Positions 19,200-28,190 are shown, counted from the first letter of the stretch. The stretch: 64,000 nucleotides of DNA from NCEH01 sp043195095 (GCF_043195095.1 NZ_JBAFWN010000002.1); one strand, 5' to 3'. Translations and numbers: made by a program. The notes: generated from the sequence alone by a model not told the origin.

Positions 19200-19898
19200 A
19201 TGCGCACGGAAATTACCGGCTCGACCCTTCCCGTTCTCCAGGTCACCCTTTCCGCCGGCGAAACCCTGATCGCCGAAACCGATCGCTTGTCCTGGATGAC
19301 GTCCAACGTCGCCCTGCACACCACAACCGCCACCGGCGGCGCGTCGGGCCTGTTCGGCGCCATCGGGCGGGCGATCTCCGGCGGCGGCCTGTTCATGACC
19401 GAATTCACCGCCCAGGGCGGGGATGCGCTGGTGGCCTTCGCCGCCACCGTTCCGGGCAATATCGTCGAGATCCATGTCGCGCCGGGGCGCGGTTTCCTCA
19501 TCCATCGCCACGGTTTCCTGGCGGGTGCGCAGGGGCTGGAACTCGCCATGGGCTTCCAGCAATCGCTCGGCGCCGGCATTTTCGGCGGCGATGGCTTCAT
19601 CCTGCAACGCCTCACCGGCCAGGGCGCGGCATTCGTAGAACTGGGCGGAGAGATCGTCGCCTATACGCTAGAGGCGGGGCAGCAATTGCTGGTGCATCCC
19701 GGCCATGTGGGCATGTTCGAGGAAGGCGTCGGCTTCGAGATCACCACCATTCGCGGCGTGCGCAACATGCTGTTCGGCGGCGACGGGCTGTTCCTGGCCG
19801 AGTTGACCGGGCCAGGGAAGGTGTGGCTGCAATCGCTCACGCCTTCCAAGCTCGCGCACGTACTCCAGCCCTATCTGCCGAGCGGCGAGCGGCGGTAG
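19200..19898 (+). CDS. AIM24/TIGR00266-family protein
   Basis: A 232-residue beta-rich protein with the family elements: LPVLQVTLSAGETLIAETD, WMTSNVALHTTT, and a GGLFMTEFTAQGGDALVAFA segment. VHPGHVGMFEEGVGFEITTI and a GDGLFLAELTGPGKVWLQSL ending follow. Related to mitochondrial AIM24, which affects inner-membrane architecture in yeast; the bacterial role is unknown. It is divergent from the pepsin-like gene across 233 bases in which I see no clear operator. No signal peptide or membrane segment is seen. Confidence 0.88.
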   Translation: MRTEITGSTLPVLQVTLSAGETLIAETDRLSWMTSNVALHTTTATGGASGLFGAIGRAISGGGLFMTEFTAQGGDALVAFAATVPGNIVEIHVAPGRGFLIHRHGFLAGAQGLELAMGFQQSLGAGIFGGDGFILQRLTGQGAAFVELGGEIVAYTLEAGQQLLVHPGHVGMFEEGVGFEITTIRGVRNMLFGGDGLFLAELTGPGKVWLQSLTPSKLAHVLQPYLPSGERR

Positions 19899-19954
19899 GC
19901 GGAGCGGCACGCGGCGTAAAAGCGTCTGGAGCGGGGGCCGATCGGCCCCTGCCC

Positions 19955-20884
19955 TCACCCGTGCATCAGCGCCGTGACATGCGCGGCGGCGGAGGTGGCG
20001 AGGCCTTCCAGATCGTAGCCGCCCTCCAGCACCGAGACTAGCCGGCCGCCGGCACGCTTGTCGGCAATCTCCATGAGGCGCTTGGTGATCCAGGCGAAGT
20101 CGGTGTCCACGAGGCGCAGCGAGGCCAGCGGGTCGCGCACATGGGCGTCGAAACCGGCGGAGATCAGGATCAGCTCGGGGGCGAAATTGTTGAGGCGCGG
20201 CAGGATGCGCGTCTCCATGGCTTCCTTGAACTTCACCCCGTCGTCGCCCGAGCGGAGCGGTGCGTTGACGATGGTGTTGGCGGCTCCGGTCTCGCTCACC
20301 GCGCCGGAGCCGGGATAGAGCGGCATTTCGTGGGTGGAGCAATACATCACGCTGTCGTCGGCCCAGAAAATCTCCTGCGAGCCGTTGCCGTGATGCACGT
20401 CGAAATCGACGATGGCGACGCGCTTGAGGCCGTATTTGGCCTGGGCATGGCGCGCGGCGATGGCCACCTGGTTCAGCAGGCAGAAGCCCATGGGCCGGCG
20501 CGTCTCGCAATGGTGGCCAGGCGGGCGCATGGCGACGAAGGCGTTGTCCACCTTGCGGTCCATCACCTCGTCCACGGCATAGCAGGCGCCGCCGACGGCG
20601 CGCAGCACCGCTTCCCAGCTGCCCGGCGCCATCACCGTATCGGAATCCAGGCGCACCAGCCCGCTCTCGGGAGAGGCGGCGGCGAGACCGTCCACGAAGT
20701 CCTCGGGATGCACGCGGATGATGTCCTCACGCTCACCGCGCGGGGCGAGTTCACGCAGCAGGGTGGCGAATTTCTCTTGCTCGAAAATGCGATCCAGAAC
20801 CTTCAGGCGGTCCACGCGTTCAGGATGCCCAGGGGGCGTAACATGGTCGAGGCCGGCGGGGTGCGTGATCAGCAGCGTGGACAT
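19955..20884 (-). CDS. Class II histone deacetylase-like amidohydrolase
   Basis: A 309-residue zinc amidohydrolase. AMRPPGHHCETRRPMGFC contains the His-His charge-relay pair. VAIVDFDVHHGNGSQE supplies Asp and His zinc ligands, LISAGFDAH the third zinc ligand, and SVLEGGYDLEGL closes the active site. Bacterial members deacetylate acetylpolyamines or acetyl-lysine; which one cannot be told from the sequence. Cytoplasmic. It is convergent with the AIM24-family gene. Confidence 0.92.
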   Translation of the reverse strand: MSTLLITHPAGLDHVTPPGHPERVDRLKVLDRIFEQEKFATLLRELAPRGEREDIIRVHPEDFVDGLAAASPESGLVRLDSDTVMAPGSWEAVLRAVGGACYAVDEVMDRKVDNAFVAMRPPGHHCETRRPMGFCLLNQVAIAARHAQAKYGLKRVAIVDFDVHHGNGSQEIFWADDSVMYCSTHEMPLYPGSGAVSETGAANTIVNAPLRSGDDGVKFKEAMETRILPRLNNFAPELILISAGFDAHVRDPLASLRLVDTDFAWITKRLMEIADKRAGGRLVSVLEGGYDLEGLATSAAAHVTALMHG

Positions 20885-21053
20885 TTGGCGTCAGGTCCAA
20901 GATTGTTTCTTCCCTGCCATACCATATTCACGGAACCACGGAATCATTTTGAGACGGCTCAAGGGTTGTAATTACCCCTGATGCAGCCGCGCCCACCAGC
21001 GCCGCCGCCACCGCCCTTCCGGTCGAAACCGACCGCGGCCGGGCGCTGCGGCT

Positions 21054-21821
21054 TCAGCCCGGCTTGCGGCAGCCGTCGAGAAACAGCGAGACGCAGGTGG
21101 CGATGCGCTTGCGGCTCGCGGCGTCGAAGAGCGGCGGCGCGATGCCGAGCGAGGTCCGCCGCAGCGGCTCGTCGGCGGCCATGCTCAGGAGGATGCTGGC
21201 GACGGTAAGGGGATCGTCGAGCACGATCAGCCCGCGCGCGCACTGGTGCGCCAGCCATTCCGCCAGCGCCTTCGTGGTGTGCAGTCGGCCATGCTCGTAA
21301 AAGGCGGCCGCGACCTCGGGGAAGCGCTGCGCCTCCGCCATGCTCAGCCGGTTCTGGGCGATGGCGTCGGGCGAAAGCACGAGGCGCGTGAACTTTTCCA
21401 ATATGTCGAACAGCGCCTCGTCGAGCGGAATATCCTCGCTCTCGGCCTTAATGCTCATGGTGAAGGTATCGGCGCGCGCTCGGATGATGCCGCCCAGCAG
21501 ATCGGCCTTGCCGCCAAACAGGCGATAGATGGTCTTCTTCGCCACCCCGGCGGCCTTGGCCACCTCGTCGATGGTGGTATCCGCATAGCCGCGTTCGGCG
21601 AAGGATTGCTCCGCCGCCTCGAGAACCAGACGGGCGGTTTCCGCATCGGGCCGCACCTGGGGCCGTCCGCGCGGACGCCCGCACGCCGCACCCTCGCCAG
21701 GACAGGCATCGGGCGGGGCCGGCACGGCACGCTTCGAAGCGGCGCGCTTTGACAGTGCGCGCTCCGGTTCCGCGCGCTCCGGCTCGGCGCCCCCGGCCCG
21801 CGCGGCGTTGGCTTTCGACAA
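21054..21821 (-). CDS. TetR-family repressor of the adjacent efflux pump
   Basis: A 255-residue protein. An unusual 60-residue Glu/Arg/Pro/Ala-rich N-terminal extension (AEPERAEPERALSKRAASKR) precedes the HTH (FAERGYADTTIDEVAKAAGV, then KKTIYRLFGGKADLL). A C-terminal ligand domain follows. The start is a TTG at 21821, supported by GAGGAG eight bases upstream. Internal starts would remove the extension but have weaker sites. It is divergent from emrA across a perfect palindrome at 21872, so it probably represses both itself and the pump. Confidence 0.9.
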   Translation of the reverse strand: MSKANAARAGGAEPERAEPERALSKRAASKRAVPAPPDACPGEGAACGRPRGRPQVRPDAETARLVLEAAEQSFAERGYADTTIDEVAKAAGVAKKTIYRLFGGKADLLGGIIRARADTFTMSIKAESEDIPLDEALFDILEKFTRLVLSPDAIAQNRLSMAEAQRFPEVAAAFYEHGRLHTTKALAEWLAHQCARGLIVLDDPLTVASILLSMAADEPLRRTSLGIAPPLFDAASRKRIATCVSLFLDGCRKPG

Positions 21822-21871
21822 AGATTCAGCTCCTCACGACTTGAAGCCCAGATTACTTTGGGCATATATAG

Positions 21872-21887
21872 GAAACGAATTCGTTTC
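21872..21887. promoter_or_regulatory. 16-bp perfect palindrome, probable TetR operator
   Basis: GAAACGAATTCGTTTC in the 126-base gap between the TetR gene and emrA. TATATA lies just to its left (21865-21870) and may form part of a -10 for either direction. Size and symmetry fit a TetR-family site. Confidence 0.8.
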
Positions 21888-21947
21888 GTAAAGCGTTACA
21901 CCACCGCGCCACCCAAACGAGGCTCGCGCGGTGAGGAGCAAACCAAA

Positions 21948-23141
21948 ATGACCCGCCAGACCCCCATGTCGGAGCTGAAGGCCGAGCGCCCGGTTCCGCA
22001 AGCCGAGGCGCTTCCCGAGCTTGCCGCGCAGGCACCAGGGACCAGCGTCGATGAAGATCCCGACACCGGCACGGCCCCGCCGCGCCGGTCCCGCAAGCGC
22101 TTGCTGGCCGGCGTCGCCCTTCTCGCCGTCCTGGCGGGCGGCGGCTATTTCGGCTGGCATTATTGGACCGTCGGACGGTTCCAGGAATCCACCGACGATG
22201 CCTATGTGCAGGCGGACGTGGTGACCGTGGCGCCCAAGGTCGGTGGCTATATCGGCGCCGTCCTGGTGGGCGACAACGAGACCGTCCACAAGGGACAGGT
22301 GCTCGCCCGCATCGACGATCGCGACTATCAGGTGGCGCTCCATCAGGCCCAGGCCGACGTTTCCGGCGCGAGGGCCGACATCGCCAATATCGAGGCCCTG
22401 CTCGACCAGCAGAAGGCCGTGATCGACGGCGCCCAAGCCACGCTCGACACCGACAAGGCGAACGAGACCTTCGCCGAGCAGGACAGCACCCGCTACAACA
22501 CCCTGGCGAAGAGCGGGTTCGGCAGCTTGCAGAACGCCCAGCAGGCGACCGCCAAGATCGCCGCCGCGAAAGCCACCGTGCAGAAAGACGAGGCCGCCCT
22601 GGTGGCTTCCCAGAAGCAGGTGAACACGCTCAATGCCCAGTTGGACAAGGCCAAGGCGACGCTGGCCCATAATGAGGCCCTGCTCCAGCAGGCGCAGCTT
22701 AACCTGAGCTATACGAAGATCGTCGCCCCCGAGGACGGCGTGGTGGGCAACCGCAGCCTGCGGGTCGGCCAGTTCGTCCAGGCGGGAACCCAGCTGATGG
22801 CGCTCGTGCCCCTGCAAGGCGCTTATATCATTGCCAATTTCAAGGAAACCCAGCTCACCGACGTGCGCAAGGGCCAGAAGGTCTCGATCGAGGTGGACAC
22901 CTTCCCCGGCGCGGACATCACCGGCCATGTGGACAGCGTCGCGCCCGCCAGCGGGCAGGTGTTCGCGCTGCTGCCGCCAGACAATGCCACCGGCAATTTC
23001 ACCAAGATCGTCCAGCGCATTCCGGTGAAGATCACCATTGATCCGGACAGCCCGCTCGCCGGCCGGCTGCGCCCCGGCATGTCGGTGGTGCCCACCGTGA
23101 CGGTGAAGCCGGTCCAGCAGTCCACCGCCGACGCCTCCTGA
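21948..23141 (+). CDS. emrA: HlyD/EmrA-type efflux periplasmic adaptor
   Basis: A 397-residue membrane-fusion protein. A cytoplasmic tail of about 45 residues precedes one membrane anchor (RLLAGVALLAVLAGGGYFGW). STDDAYVQADVVTVAPKVGGYI begins the lipoyl domain. A long Ala/Gln/Lys coiled-coil hairpin spans about 115-215, and the beta-barrel half has VAPEDGVVGNRSLRVGQFVQ. It links the inner-membrane pump to an outer-membrane channel. GAGGAG lies upstream of the ATG. Transcribed with the MFS pump gene and probably controlled by the divergent TetR. No outer-membrane channel gene is nearby. Confidence 0.95.
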   Translation: MTRQTPMSELKAERPVPQAEALPELAAQAPGTSVDEDPDTGTAPPRRSRKRLLAGVALLAVLAGGGYFGWHYWTVGRFQESTDDAYVQADVVTVAPKVGGYIGAVLVGDNETVHKGQVLARIDDRDYQVALHQAQADVSGARADIANIEALLDQQKAVIDGAQATLDTDKANETFAEQDSTRYNTLAKSGFGSLQNAQQATAKIAAAKATVQKDEAALVASQKQVNTLNAQLDKAKATLAHNEALLQQAQLNLSYTKIVAPEDGVVGNRSLRVGQFVQAGTQLMALVPLQGAYIIANFKETQLTDVRKGQKVSIEVDTFPGADITGHVDSVAPASGQVFALLPPDNATGNFTKIVQRIPVKITIDPDSPLAGRLRPGMSVVPTVTVKPVQQSTADAS

Positions 23142-23273
23142 GGCGCCGGCCCGGCGCACAACCGCGCACCCGCTTCGATCGCAACCCCGCGCGATGCCGC
23201 GCGTTATGGACCCGCGCGCGGGATCGCGTGCATTCGAATTAAGGCGCGCCCGCCGCGCCGCCGGACGATTTCC

Positions 23274-24860
23274 ATGTCCCAGACCGCAACACCCGCCCCT
23301 GCCCCGATGCAGGACAAAGCTTCCGCCCGCGTCTGGATCGCGGTGATGGGCACCATGCTCGGCGCCTTCATGGCGGTGCTGAACATCCAGATCACCAATT
23401 CCTCCCTCGCCAATATCGAGGGCGGCATCGGCACCGGCGCGGACAATGGCGCGTGGATCTCCACCGCCTATCTGATCGGCGAGATCATCGTCATCCCGCT
23501 GACCGATTATCTCAGCCGGGTGTTTTCCTTCCGCCTGTTCCTGATGGCGAACGCCGCGCTGTTCCTCGCCTTCTCGGCCGCCTGCGCCTTCGCGCAGAAT
23601 TTGAGCCAGATGATCGTGCTGCGCGGTTTCCAGGGCTTCTGCGGCGGCGTCATGATTCCCATGGCGTTCACCTACACCCTCACCAAGCTGCCGAAGACCC
23701 AGCAGCCGGTGGGCATGGCCATGTTCGCGCTCACCGCGACATTCGCGCCCGCCATCGGCCCGACCATCGGCGGCTATCTCACCGAGAATTACGGGTGGGA
23801 ATACATCTTCTTCATCAACCTCGTGCCCGGCGCCGCCATGCTGACCGCGCTGTTCTTCACGCTCGACCGCGAGCCCATGAACCTGCCGCTGCTGAAGGAG
23901 GGCGACTGGTTCGGCATCGGCACCATGGCCATCGGCCTTGCGGCGCTGCAGACCGTGCTGGAGGAGGGCAACAAGAACGACTGGTTCGGCTCGCCCTTCA
24001 TCACCCGCACCGCCTTGGTCGCGGTGGTGTTCCTCGCCCTGTTCCTCATCATCGAGTTCAGGGTGAAGAAGCCGGCGGTGAACCTGCGGGTGCTCGCCGA
24101 CCGGAATTTCGCACTCGGCACGGTCGCCAACGTCATGGTGGGATTTGCGCTCTACGGCTCTGTGTTCATCCTGCCGCAATATCTCGGGCAGGTGCAGGGC
24201 TATAATTCCGAACAGATCGGCTCGGTCATGGCCTGGGTGGGCCTGCCGCAATTGATCCTGATTCCGCTGGTCCCGATGCTGCTCAAGCGGGTGGACGCGC
24301 GCTATGTGGTGTTCGGCGGGCTGACCATTTTCGCCATCAGCTGCTTCATGAACACCCACATGAGCGTCAATTACGGCGGCGACCAGCTGTTCTGGCCCAA
24401 TATCGTGCGCGCCATCGGCCAGGCCGTGATCCTCGCGCCTTTGAGTGGCATCGCCATGCGCAACATCGCCCGGGCGGACAGCGCCGCAGCCTCCGGCATC
24501 TTCAACATGCTGCGCAATCTCGGCGGCGCGGTGGGCACGGCGGCGCTCGCCACCATCGTCACCAAGCGCGAGCAGTTCCATTCCAACATCATCGGCCAGT
24601 CGGTGACGGAATTCGGCGGCGTGGTGCGCGAGCGGATCGCGGTGATGCAGAATTACTTCTTGCAGCACGGCATCCCGGACATGGACGCGGCCCACCACCA
24701 GGCGATCATCTATCTCGGCAATCTGGTCAAGCGCCAGGCGCTGGTGATGAGCTATAGCGACACCTTCGCCATCATCGGCGTGATGCTGCTGATCGCGGCG
24801 GCAGCGGTGCTGCTCACCGGCAAGGGCGGGGCCGGCGGCGCCTCGGCAGCGGCCCATTGA
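23274..24860 (+). CDS. emrB: EmrB/QacA-type (DHA2) drug:proton antiporter
   Basis: A 528-residue MFS protein with 14 predicted membrane segments. The start has AVMGTMLGAFMAVLNIQITN. It carries WISTAYLIGEIIVIPLTDYL (DHA2 motif region), GFQGFCGGVMIPMAF, and PAIGPTIGGYLTENYGWEYIF, the antiporter motif C and following helix. Exports hydrophobic toxic compounds with EmrA, using the proton gradient. It begins 132 bases after emrA. The spacing has no obvious promoter, so one operon is likely. The substrate is not predictable. Confidence 0.95.
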   Translation: MSQTATPAPAPMQDKASARVWIAVMGTMLGAFMAVLNIQITNSSLANIEGGIGTGADNGAWISTAYLIGEIIVIPLTDYLSRVFSFRLFLMANAALFLAFSAACAFAQNLSQMIVLRGFQGFCGGVMIPMAFTYTLTKLPKTQQPVGMAMFALTATFAPAIGPTIGGYLTENYGWEYIFFINLVPGAAMLTALFFTLDREPMNLPLLKEGDWFGIGTMAIGLAALQTVLEEGNKNDWFGSPFITRTALVAVVFLALFLIIEFRVKKPAVNLRVLADRNFALGTVANVMVGFALYGSVFILPQYLGQVQGYNSEQIGSVMAWVGLPQLILIPLVPMLLKRVDARYVVFGGLTIFAISCFMNTHMSVNYGGDQLFWPNIVRAIGQAVILAPLSGIAMRNIARADSAAASGIFNMLRNLGGAVGTAALATIVTKREQFHSNIIGQSVTEFGGVVRERIAVMQNYFLQHGIPDMDAAHHQAIIYLGNLVKRQALVMSYSDTFAIIGVMLLIAAAAVLLTGKGGAGGASAAAH

Positions 24861-24904
24861 CGGCAGGCAGGGTTCGCCCTGCCCGCTCTTCTATCTGCCG
24901 ATTT

Positions 24905-25825
24905 TCAGCCCGGGAAGCGAACGCCCGTCAGATCCTGCGAGACCTGCCATAGGCGCCGCGCGACCTCCTGATCCTCGGCCTGCGGCATGATCCTGGCGGG
25001 CTTCGGCGGCCCTTTCAGCTCATAGAAACCGTCCGGTCCGTAATAGGCGGCGCCCTTCGCCTCGGGCGCGGTGGCCGCGAACAGGGTCGGCAGGGCGCCG
25101 GCCGCAGCGGAATGGCTGACGAAAGGCTGGAGCACCCTGTTGATCTGCCACAGGAAACGATCCGTGCCGGGGCCGTTGGGAATGAGATCGGTGCGGGCAT
25201 AGCCGGGGTGCGCGGCGTTGCTCATGAGGCCCCAGCCGCCGCCATCGCTGCGGCGCTGCAATTCCAGCGCGAACATCAGCATGGCGAGCTTGGATTGGGA
25301 ATAGGCCTTCCACGGCTTGTAGGGATGCGCGCCCTGCAGGTCGGCGAAGTCGATCCGCCCGCCGCGATGGGCGAGGCTGGAGAGATTGACCACCCGCGGC
25401 GCCGGCGCCTGCCGCAGCAGCGGCAGCAGATGCGCGGTCAAGGCGAAATGGCCGAGATAATTGGTGCCGAACTGCAGTTCAAAGCCGTCCGCCGTTTCCC
25501 GCCGGTCGGGCGGTGACATGACGGCGGCATTGTTCACCAGGAGGTCGAGCGGCCGGCCGGCGGCGATCATCCGCGCGCCGAAGGCGGCGACCGAGGCGAG
25601 GCTGGCAAGATCCAGCATCTCGAAGCGGATCGCGGCTCCGGGCGCGGCCGCCTGGATCTGCCCCACCGACGCGGCCCCCTTTTGCGCGTTGCGGCCCGCG
25701 AGGATCACTTCGCCCCCCTTGGCCGCCAGCGCGAGCGCCGTCTCATAACCGAGCCCGCCGGTCCCGGTGACGACCGCGATGCGGCCCGCCTGAGACGGGA
25801 TATCCTTGATTGACCAGTCTGACAC
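24905..25825 (-). CDS. Short-chain dehydrogenase/reductase (retinol-dehydrogenase-like)
   Basis: A 306-residue protein. RIAVVTGTGGLGYETALAL is the TGxxxGxG cofactor loop, with a Gly-rich variant. LAGRNAQKG suggests NADPH preference, NNAAVM replaces NNAG, and NLSS...YSQSK supplies the catalytic Ser, Tyr and Lys. The closest family is WWOX/retinol-dehydrogenase-like SDRs; the substrate is unknown. The GTG at 25825 is the only start that leaves a normal N-terminus; its ribosome site is weak. It is divergent from a TetR gene, with a perfect operator between them. Confidence 0.88.
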   Translation of the reverse strand: MSDWSIKDIPSQAGRIAVVTGTGGLGYETALALAAKGGEVILAGRNAQKGAASVGQIQAAAPGAAIRFEMLDLASLASVAAFGARMIAAGRPLDLLVNNAAVMSPPDRRETADGFELQFGTNYLGHFALTAHLLPLLRQAPAPRVVNLSSLAHRGGRIDFADLQGAHPYKPWKAYSQSKLAMLMFALELQRRSDGGGWGLMSNAAHPGYARTDLIPNGPGTDRFLWQINRVLQPFVSHSAAAGALPTLFAATAPEAKGAAYYGPDGFYELKGPPKPARIMPQAEDQEVARRLWQVSQDLTGVRFPG

Positions 25826-25859
25826 GATGAAACGCTCGCTGTTGGTTCGATACCCGAAT

Positions 25860-25880
25860 AATATGCACTGAGTGCATATT
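25860..25880. promoter_or_regulatory. 21-bp perfect palindrome, probable operator of the SDR/TetR pair
   Basis: AATATGCACT, G, AGTGCATATT: ten-base arms around one G. It lies 34 bases upstream of the SDR start and 40 bases upstream of the TetR start, so one bound dimer could repress both genes. It is AT-rich against a GC-rich background. Confidence 0.85.
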
Positions 25881-25920
25881 TGCAAAGGGGGTAAATTTAT
25901 CAGATGAGGCCCGCCGCCCG

Positions 25921-26598
25921 ATGTGCGATGAGCAAGGGATGAGCGATCCGCTTCCCGCCGTGCCGCGTGTTCCGGCGCCTGTGTCGTCTCCCGAGGGCAA
26001 AGCCGCCGAAGGCACGCCCACCGGGGGCCTGCGCGCGCGCAAACGCCGTGAAACCCTCGCCCGCATCGCGGAGGCGGGGCTTCGCCTGTTCGTGGCGCAG
26101 GGCTTCGAGGCCACCACGCTCGATGCCATCGCCGATGCCGCCGGCATCTCGCGCCGCACGTTCTTTCATTATTTCGACAGCAAGGAAGCCATCCTGCTGG
26201 CCTGGGAGGCGGGCGTCGACGACCTGTTCCTCGCCGCCTTCGCCGCCCAGCCGGAGGCGGAGACACCGCTTGAAACCGTTCGGCTCGCGCTGGAGGCGGT
26301 GATCGCCCGCTATGAGAGCGACCAGGCCATCGCGATCGACAGGCTGCTCCGCTCCACCGAGGCGCTGCGCGCGCGCAAACAGGGGAAATACGAGCGCCAG
26401 GAGCGCACGCTGCATGCCGCGCTCATGGCCCGCTGGCCCGATCCCGCGCGCGCCGGGGCCCTGCGCATGGTCGCCATGGTCAGTATCGGCGCGTTGCGCC
26501 TGGCGGCAGAAGCCTGGAGCGCGAGCGGCGGGCAGCGCCCCATGGTCGACCATCTGCGCGAGGCTTTCGCGCAGATGCGGAGCGAACTCAGCGCCTGA
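25921..26598 (+). CDS. TetR-family transcriptional regulator
   Basis: A 225-residue protein. The HTH lies at about 45-90 (RIAEAGLRLFVAQGFEATTL, DAIADAAGISRRTFFHYFDSK). A helical ligand domain follows with RLLRSTEALRARKQGKYERQ. The C-terminus matches the TetR_C group that is often fused to MftR-like regulators. The start at 25921 has GAGG 11 bases upstream; the ATG at 25939 is possible. Its likely target is the divergent dehydrogenase gene through the palindrome at 25860. Confidence 0.92.
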   Translation: MCDEQGMSDPLPAVPRVPAPVSSPEGKAAEGTPTGGLRARKRRETLARIAEAGLRLFVAQGFEATTLDAIADAAGISRRTFFHYFDSKEAILLAWEAGVDDLFLAAFAAQPEAETPLETVRLALEAVIARYESDQAIAIDRLLRSTEALRARKQGKYERQERTLHAALMARWPDPARAGALRMVAMVSIGALRLAAEAWSASGGQRPMVDHLREAFAQMRSELSA

Positions 26599-26746
26599 GC
26601 GCTGGCCTGCCCAGCGTCGATGTGGATGCGCCCGGCCTCGTCGCAAGCGGCGCGGGCAAGGGTGCAAATGCGCCTTGCACTGGGGCAAGGCAGGCCGCGC
26701 GCGAACTCTGATATGAAGCTGCAAAGTCTTATCGGAGCTTTCTCCC

Positions 26747-27775
26747 GTGCCCCATCTTGAACTCGGCCTCGACACGTTCGGCGACGTCACCCGCGTGTCT
26801 GACGGCACCCTGACGCCCCATGCCCAGGTGCTCCGCGAAGTTGTCGCCCAAGCGGTGCTGGCGGATAGCGTCGGCGTGGATTTCATCGGCCTTGGCGAAC
26901 ATCACCGGGCGGATTTCGCCATTTCCGCGCCGGACGTGGTGCTGGCGGCAATCGCCGGCCAGACCTCCCGCATCCATCTCGGCTCGGCGGTCACCGTGCT
27001 CTCCTCCGACGATCCGATCCGCGTGTTCCAGCGCTTCTCCACCTTGGATGCGGTCTCGAACGGCCGCGCCGAGGTGATTCTCGGGCGCGGCTCGTTCACC
27101 GAGAGCTTCCCGCTGTTCGGCTTTCCCATGAACCAATACGAGACCCTGTTCTCGGAAAAGCTGGACCTGTTCGCCGCGCTGCTCGTCAACCAGCCGGTCA
27201 CCTGGCAGGGCACGCACCGCACCGCGCTGAAGGACCAAGCGGTATTTCCGCCGATCGAGCACGGCACGCTGAAGACCTGGATCGGGGTCGGCGGCACGCC
27301 GGAATCGGTGGTGCGGGCCGCACGCTACGGCCTGCCGCTGATGCTCGCCATCATCGGCGGCGATCCCAAGCGCTTCCGTCCCTATGTGGATCTCTACCAT
27401 CGCGCGCTGGCGCAGCTCGGCAAGGAGACGCTGCCCATCGGCGCCCATTCCCCCGGCTATGTGGCCGACACGGACGAACAGGCGCGGGAAGAATTGTTCG
27501 GCGATTACAAGCAAATGCGCGACCGCATCGGGGCGGAGCGCGGCTGGTCGCCCATGGGGCGGGACGAGTTCGAGCACGAGATCGACCACGGCTCGCTTTA
27601 TGTGGGCAGCCCTGAGACCGTCGCCCGCAAGATCGCCTCAACGGCGAAGGCCCTCGGCCTCGACCGGTTCGACCTGAAATATTCCGCCGGCCCCATTCCC
27701 CATGACCGGCTGATGCGCTGCATCGAGCTGTACGGCACGAAGGTCATTCCCATGGTCCGGGATCTGCTGGCCTGA
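26747..27775 (+). CDS. LLM-class flavin-dependent oxidoreductase
   Basis: A 342-residue luciferase-like TIM barrel. LELGLDTFGDV opens it. GVDFIGLGEHHRADFAISAP is the family signature, and LGSAVTVLSSDDPIRVFQRF and NGRAEVILGRGSF follow. Uses FMNH2, or F420 in some relatives, to oxidise a small organic substrate; the substrate is not predictable. Starts with GTG at 26747, nine bases after GGAG. It follows the TetR gene after 148 bases on the same strand, and could belong to the same regulon, but no shared operator was seen. Confidence 0.9.
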   Translation: MPHLELGLDTFGDVTRVSDGTLTPHAQVLREVVAQAVLADSVGVDFIGLGEHHRADFAISAPDVVLAAIAGQTSRIHLGSAVTVLSSDDPIRVFQRFSTLDAVSNGRAEVILGRGSFTESFPLFGFPMNQYETLFSEKLDLFAALLVNQPVTWQGTHRTALKDQAVFPPIEHGTLKTWIGVGGTPESVVRAARYGLPLMLAIIGGDPKRFRPYVDLYHRALAQLGKETLPIGAHSPGYVADTDEQAREELFGDYKQMRDRIGAERGWSPMGRDEFEHEIDHGSLYVGSPETVARKIASTAKALGLDRFDLKYSAGPIPHDRLMRCIELYGTKVIPMVRDLLA

Positions 27776-28154
27776 GGCGGGGCGCGCGAGACCCGCTCGC
27801 ATCCTGGAACCTGCCATTTGCAACTTTAAGGCAGGAAGCACCGAAAATGCCCGCGCCCTTGATCCCGATCAAGGGCGCCGAACGTCATCTGCGGTTCCAT
27901 CTGAAGCGTTGCGGGTGGTGCAGTCGTGCCGCCGTGGCGCCAGGGCGCCGCGCGTCATCCCCCCAGGCGAGGTTACGGCTCCTCCTAACGCCCGCGACAT
28001 CTCCCGGCCGGTGCTCTCGTCAGCCGGGAGAACTTGCGGATGGCTCGGGATGGGCCATCCGCGTCTCTTTCCCCAGCGGATGTGCGCACCGCACGGCCGG
28101 CACAGATGGCTGCGACGCTTCGGCGGGTCGCTGGATGGGGTCGCTTGGCGGGCC
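27776..28154. other. Long intergenic stretch between convergent genes
   Basis: 446 bases separate the flavin enzyme from ppdK, counting the terminator at the right. It holds a hairpin of CCTGCC and GGCAGG (27810-27835) that may end the flavin-enzyme transcript, then the palindromic FNR-type box at 27853. Open frames here have no domain and atypical composition, so I call no gene. An unannotated small RNA from the box is possible. Confidence 0.6.
27853..27878. promoter_or_regulatory. Perfect FNR/FixK-type box inside a 12-bp inverted repeat
   Basis: The core TTGAT-CCCG-ATCAA (27859-27872) is an exact match to the FNR/FixK consensus. It is extended outward to arms GCGCCCTTGATC and GATCAAGGGCGC. 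No gene starts within the usual distance on either strand, so its target is unknown. As RNA it would also fold to a strong hairpin, so a role as a transcript end cannot be excluded. Confidence 0.7.
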
Positions 28155-28190
28155 GGCGAAAAAGAAAAGGCGGGCCGAAGCCCGCCTTCC
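28155..28190 (-). terminator. Rho-independent terminator of ppdK
   Basis: On the minus strand AAGGCGGGC, TTCG, GCCCGCCTT is followed by TTTCTTTTT. It lies 32 bases after the ppdK stop. The plus strand lacks a T run after the stem, so termination is directional. Confidence 0.93.

Noticed and set aside
21834..24857. A 1007-codon minus-strand frame opposite emrA and emrB
   Set aside because: Low-complexity His/Gly/Asp-rich composition; both efflux genes on the plus strand are clear.
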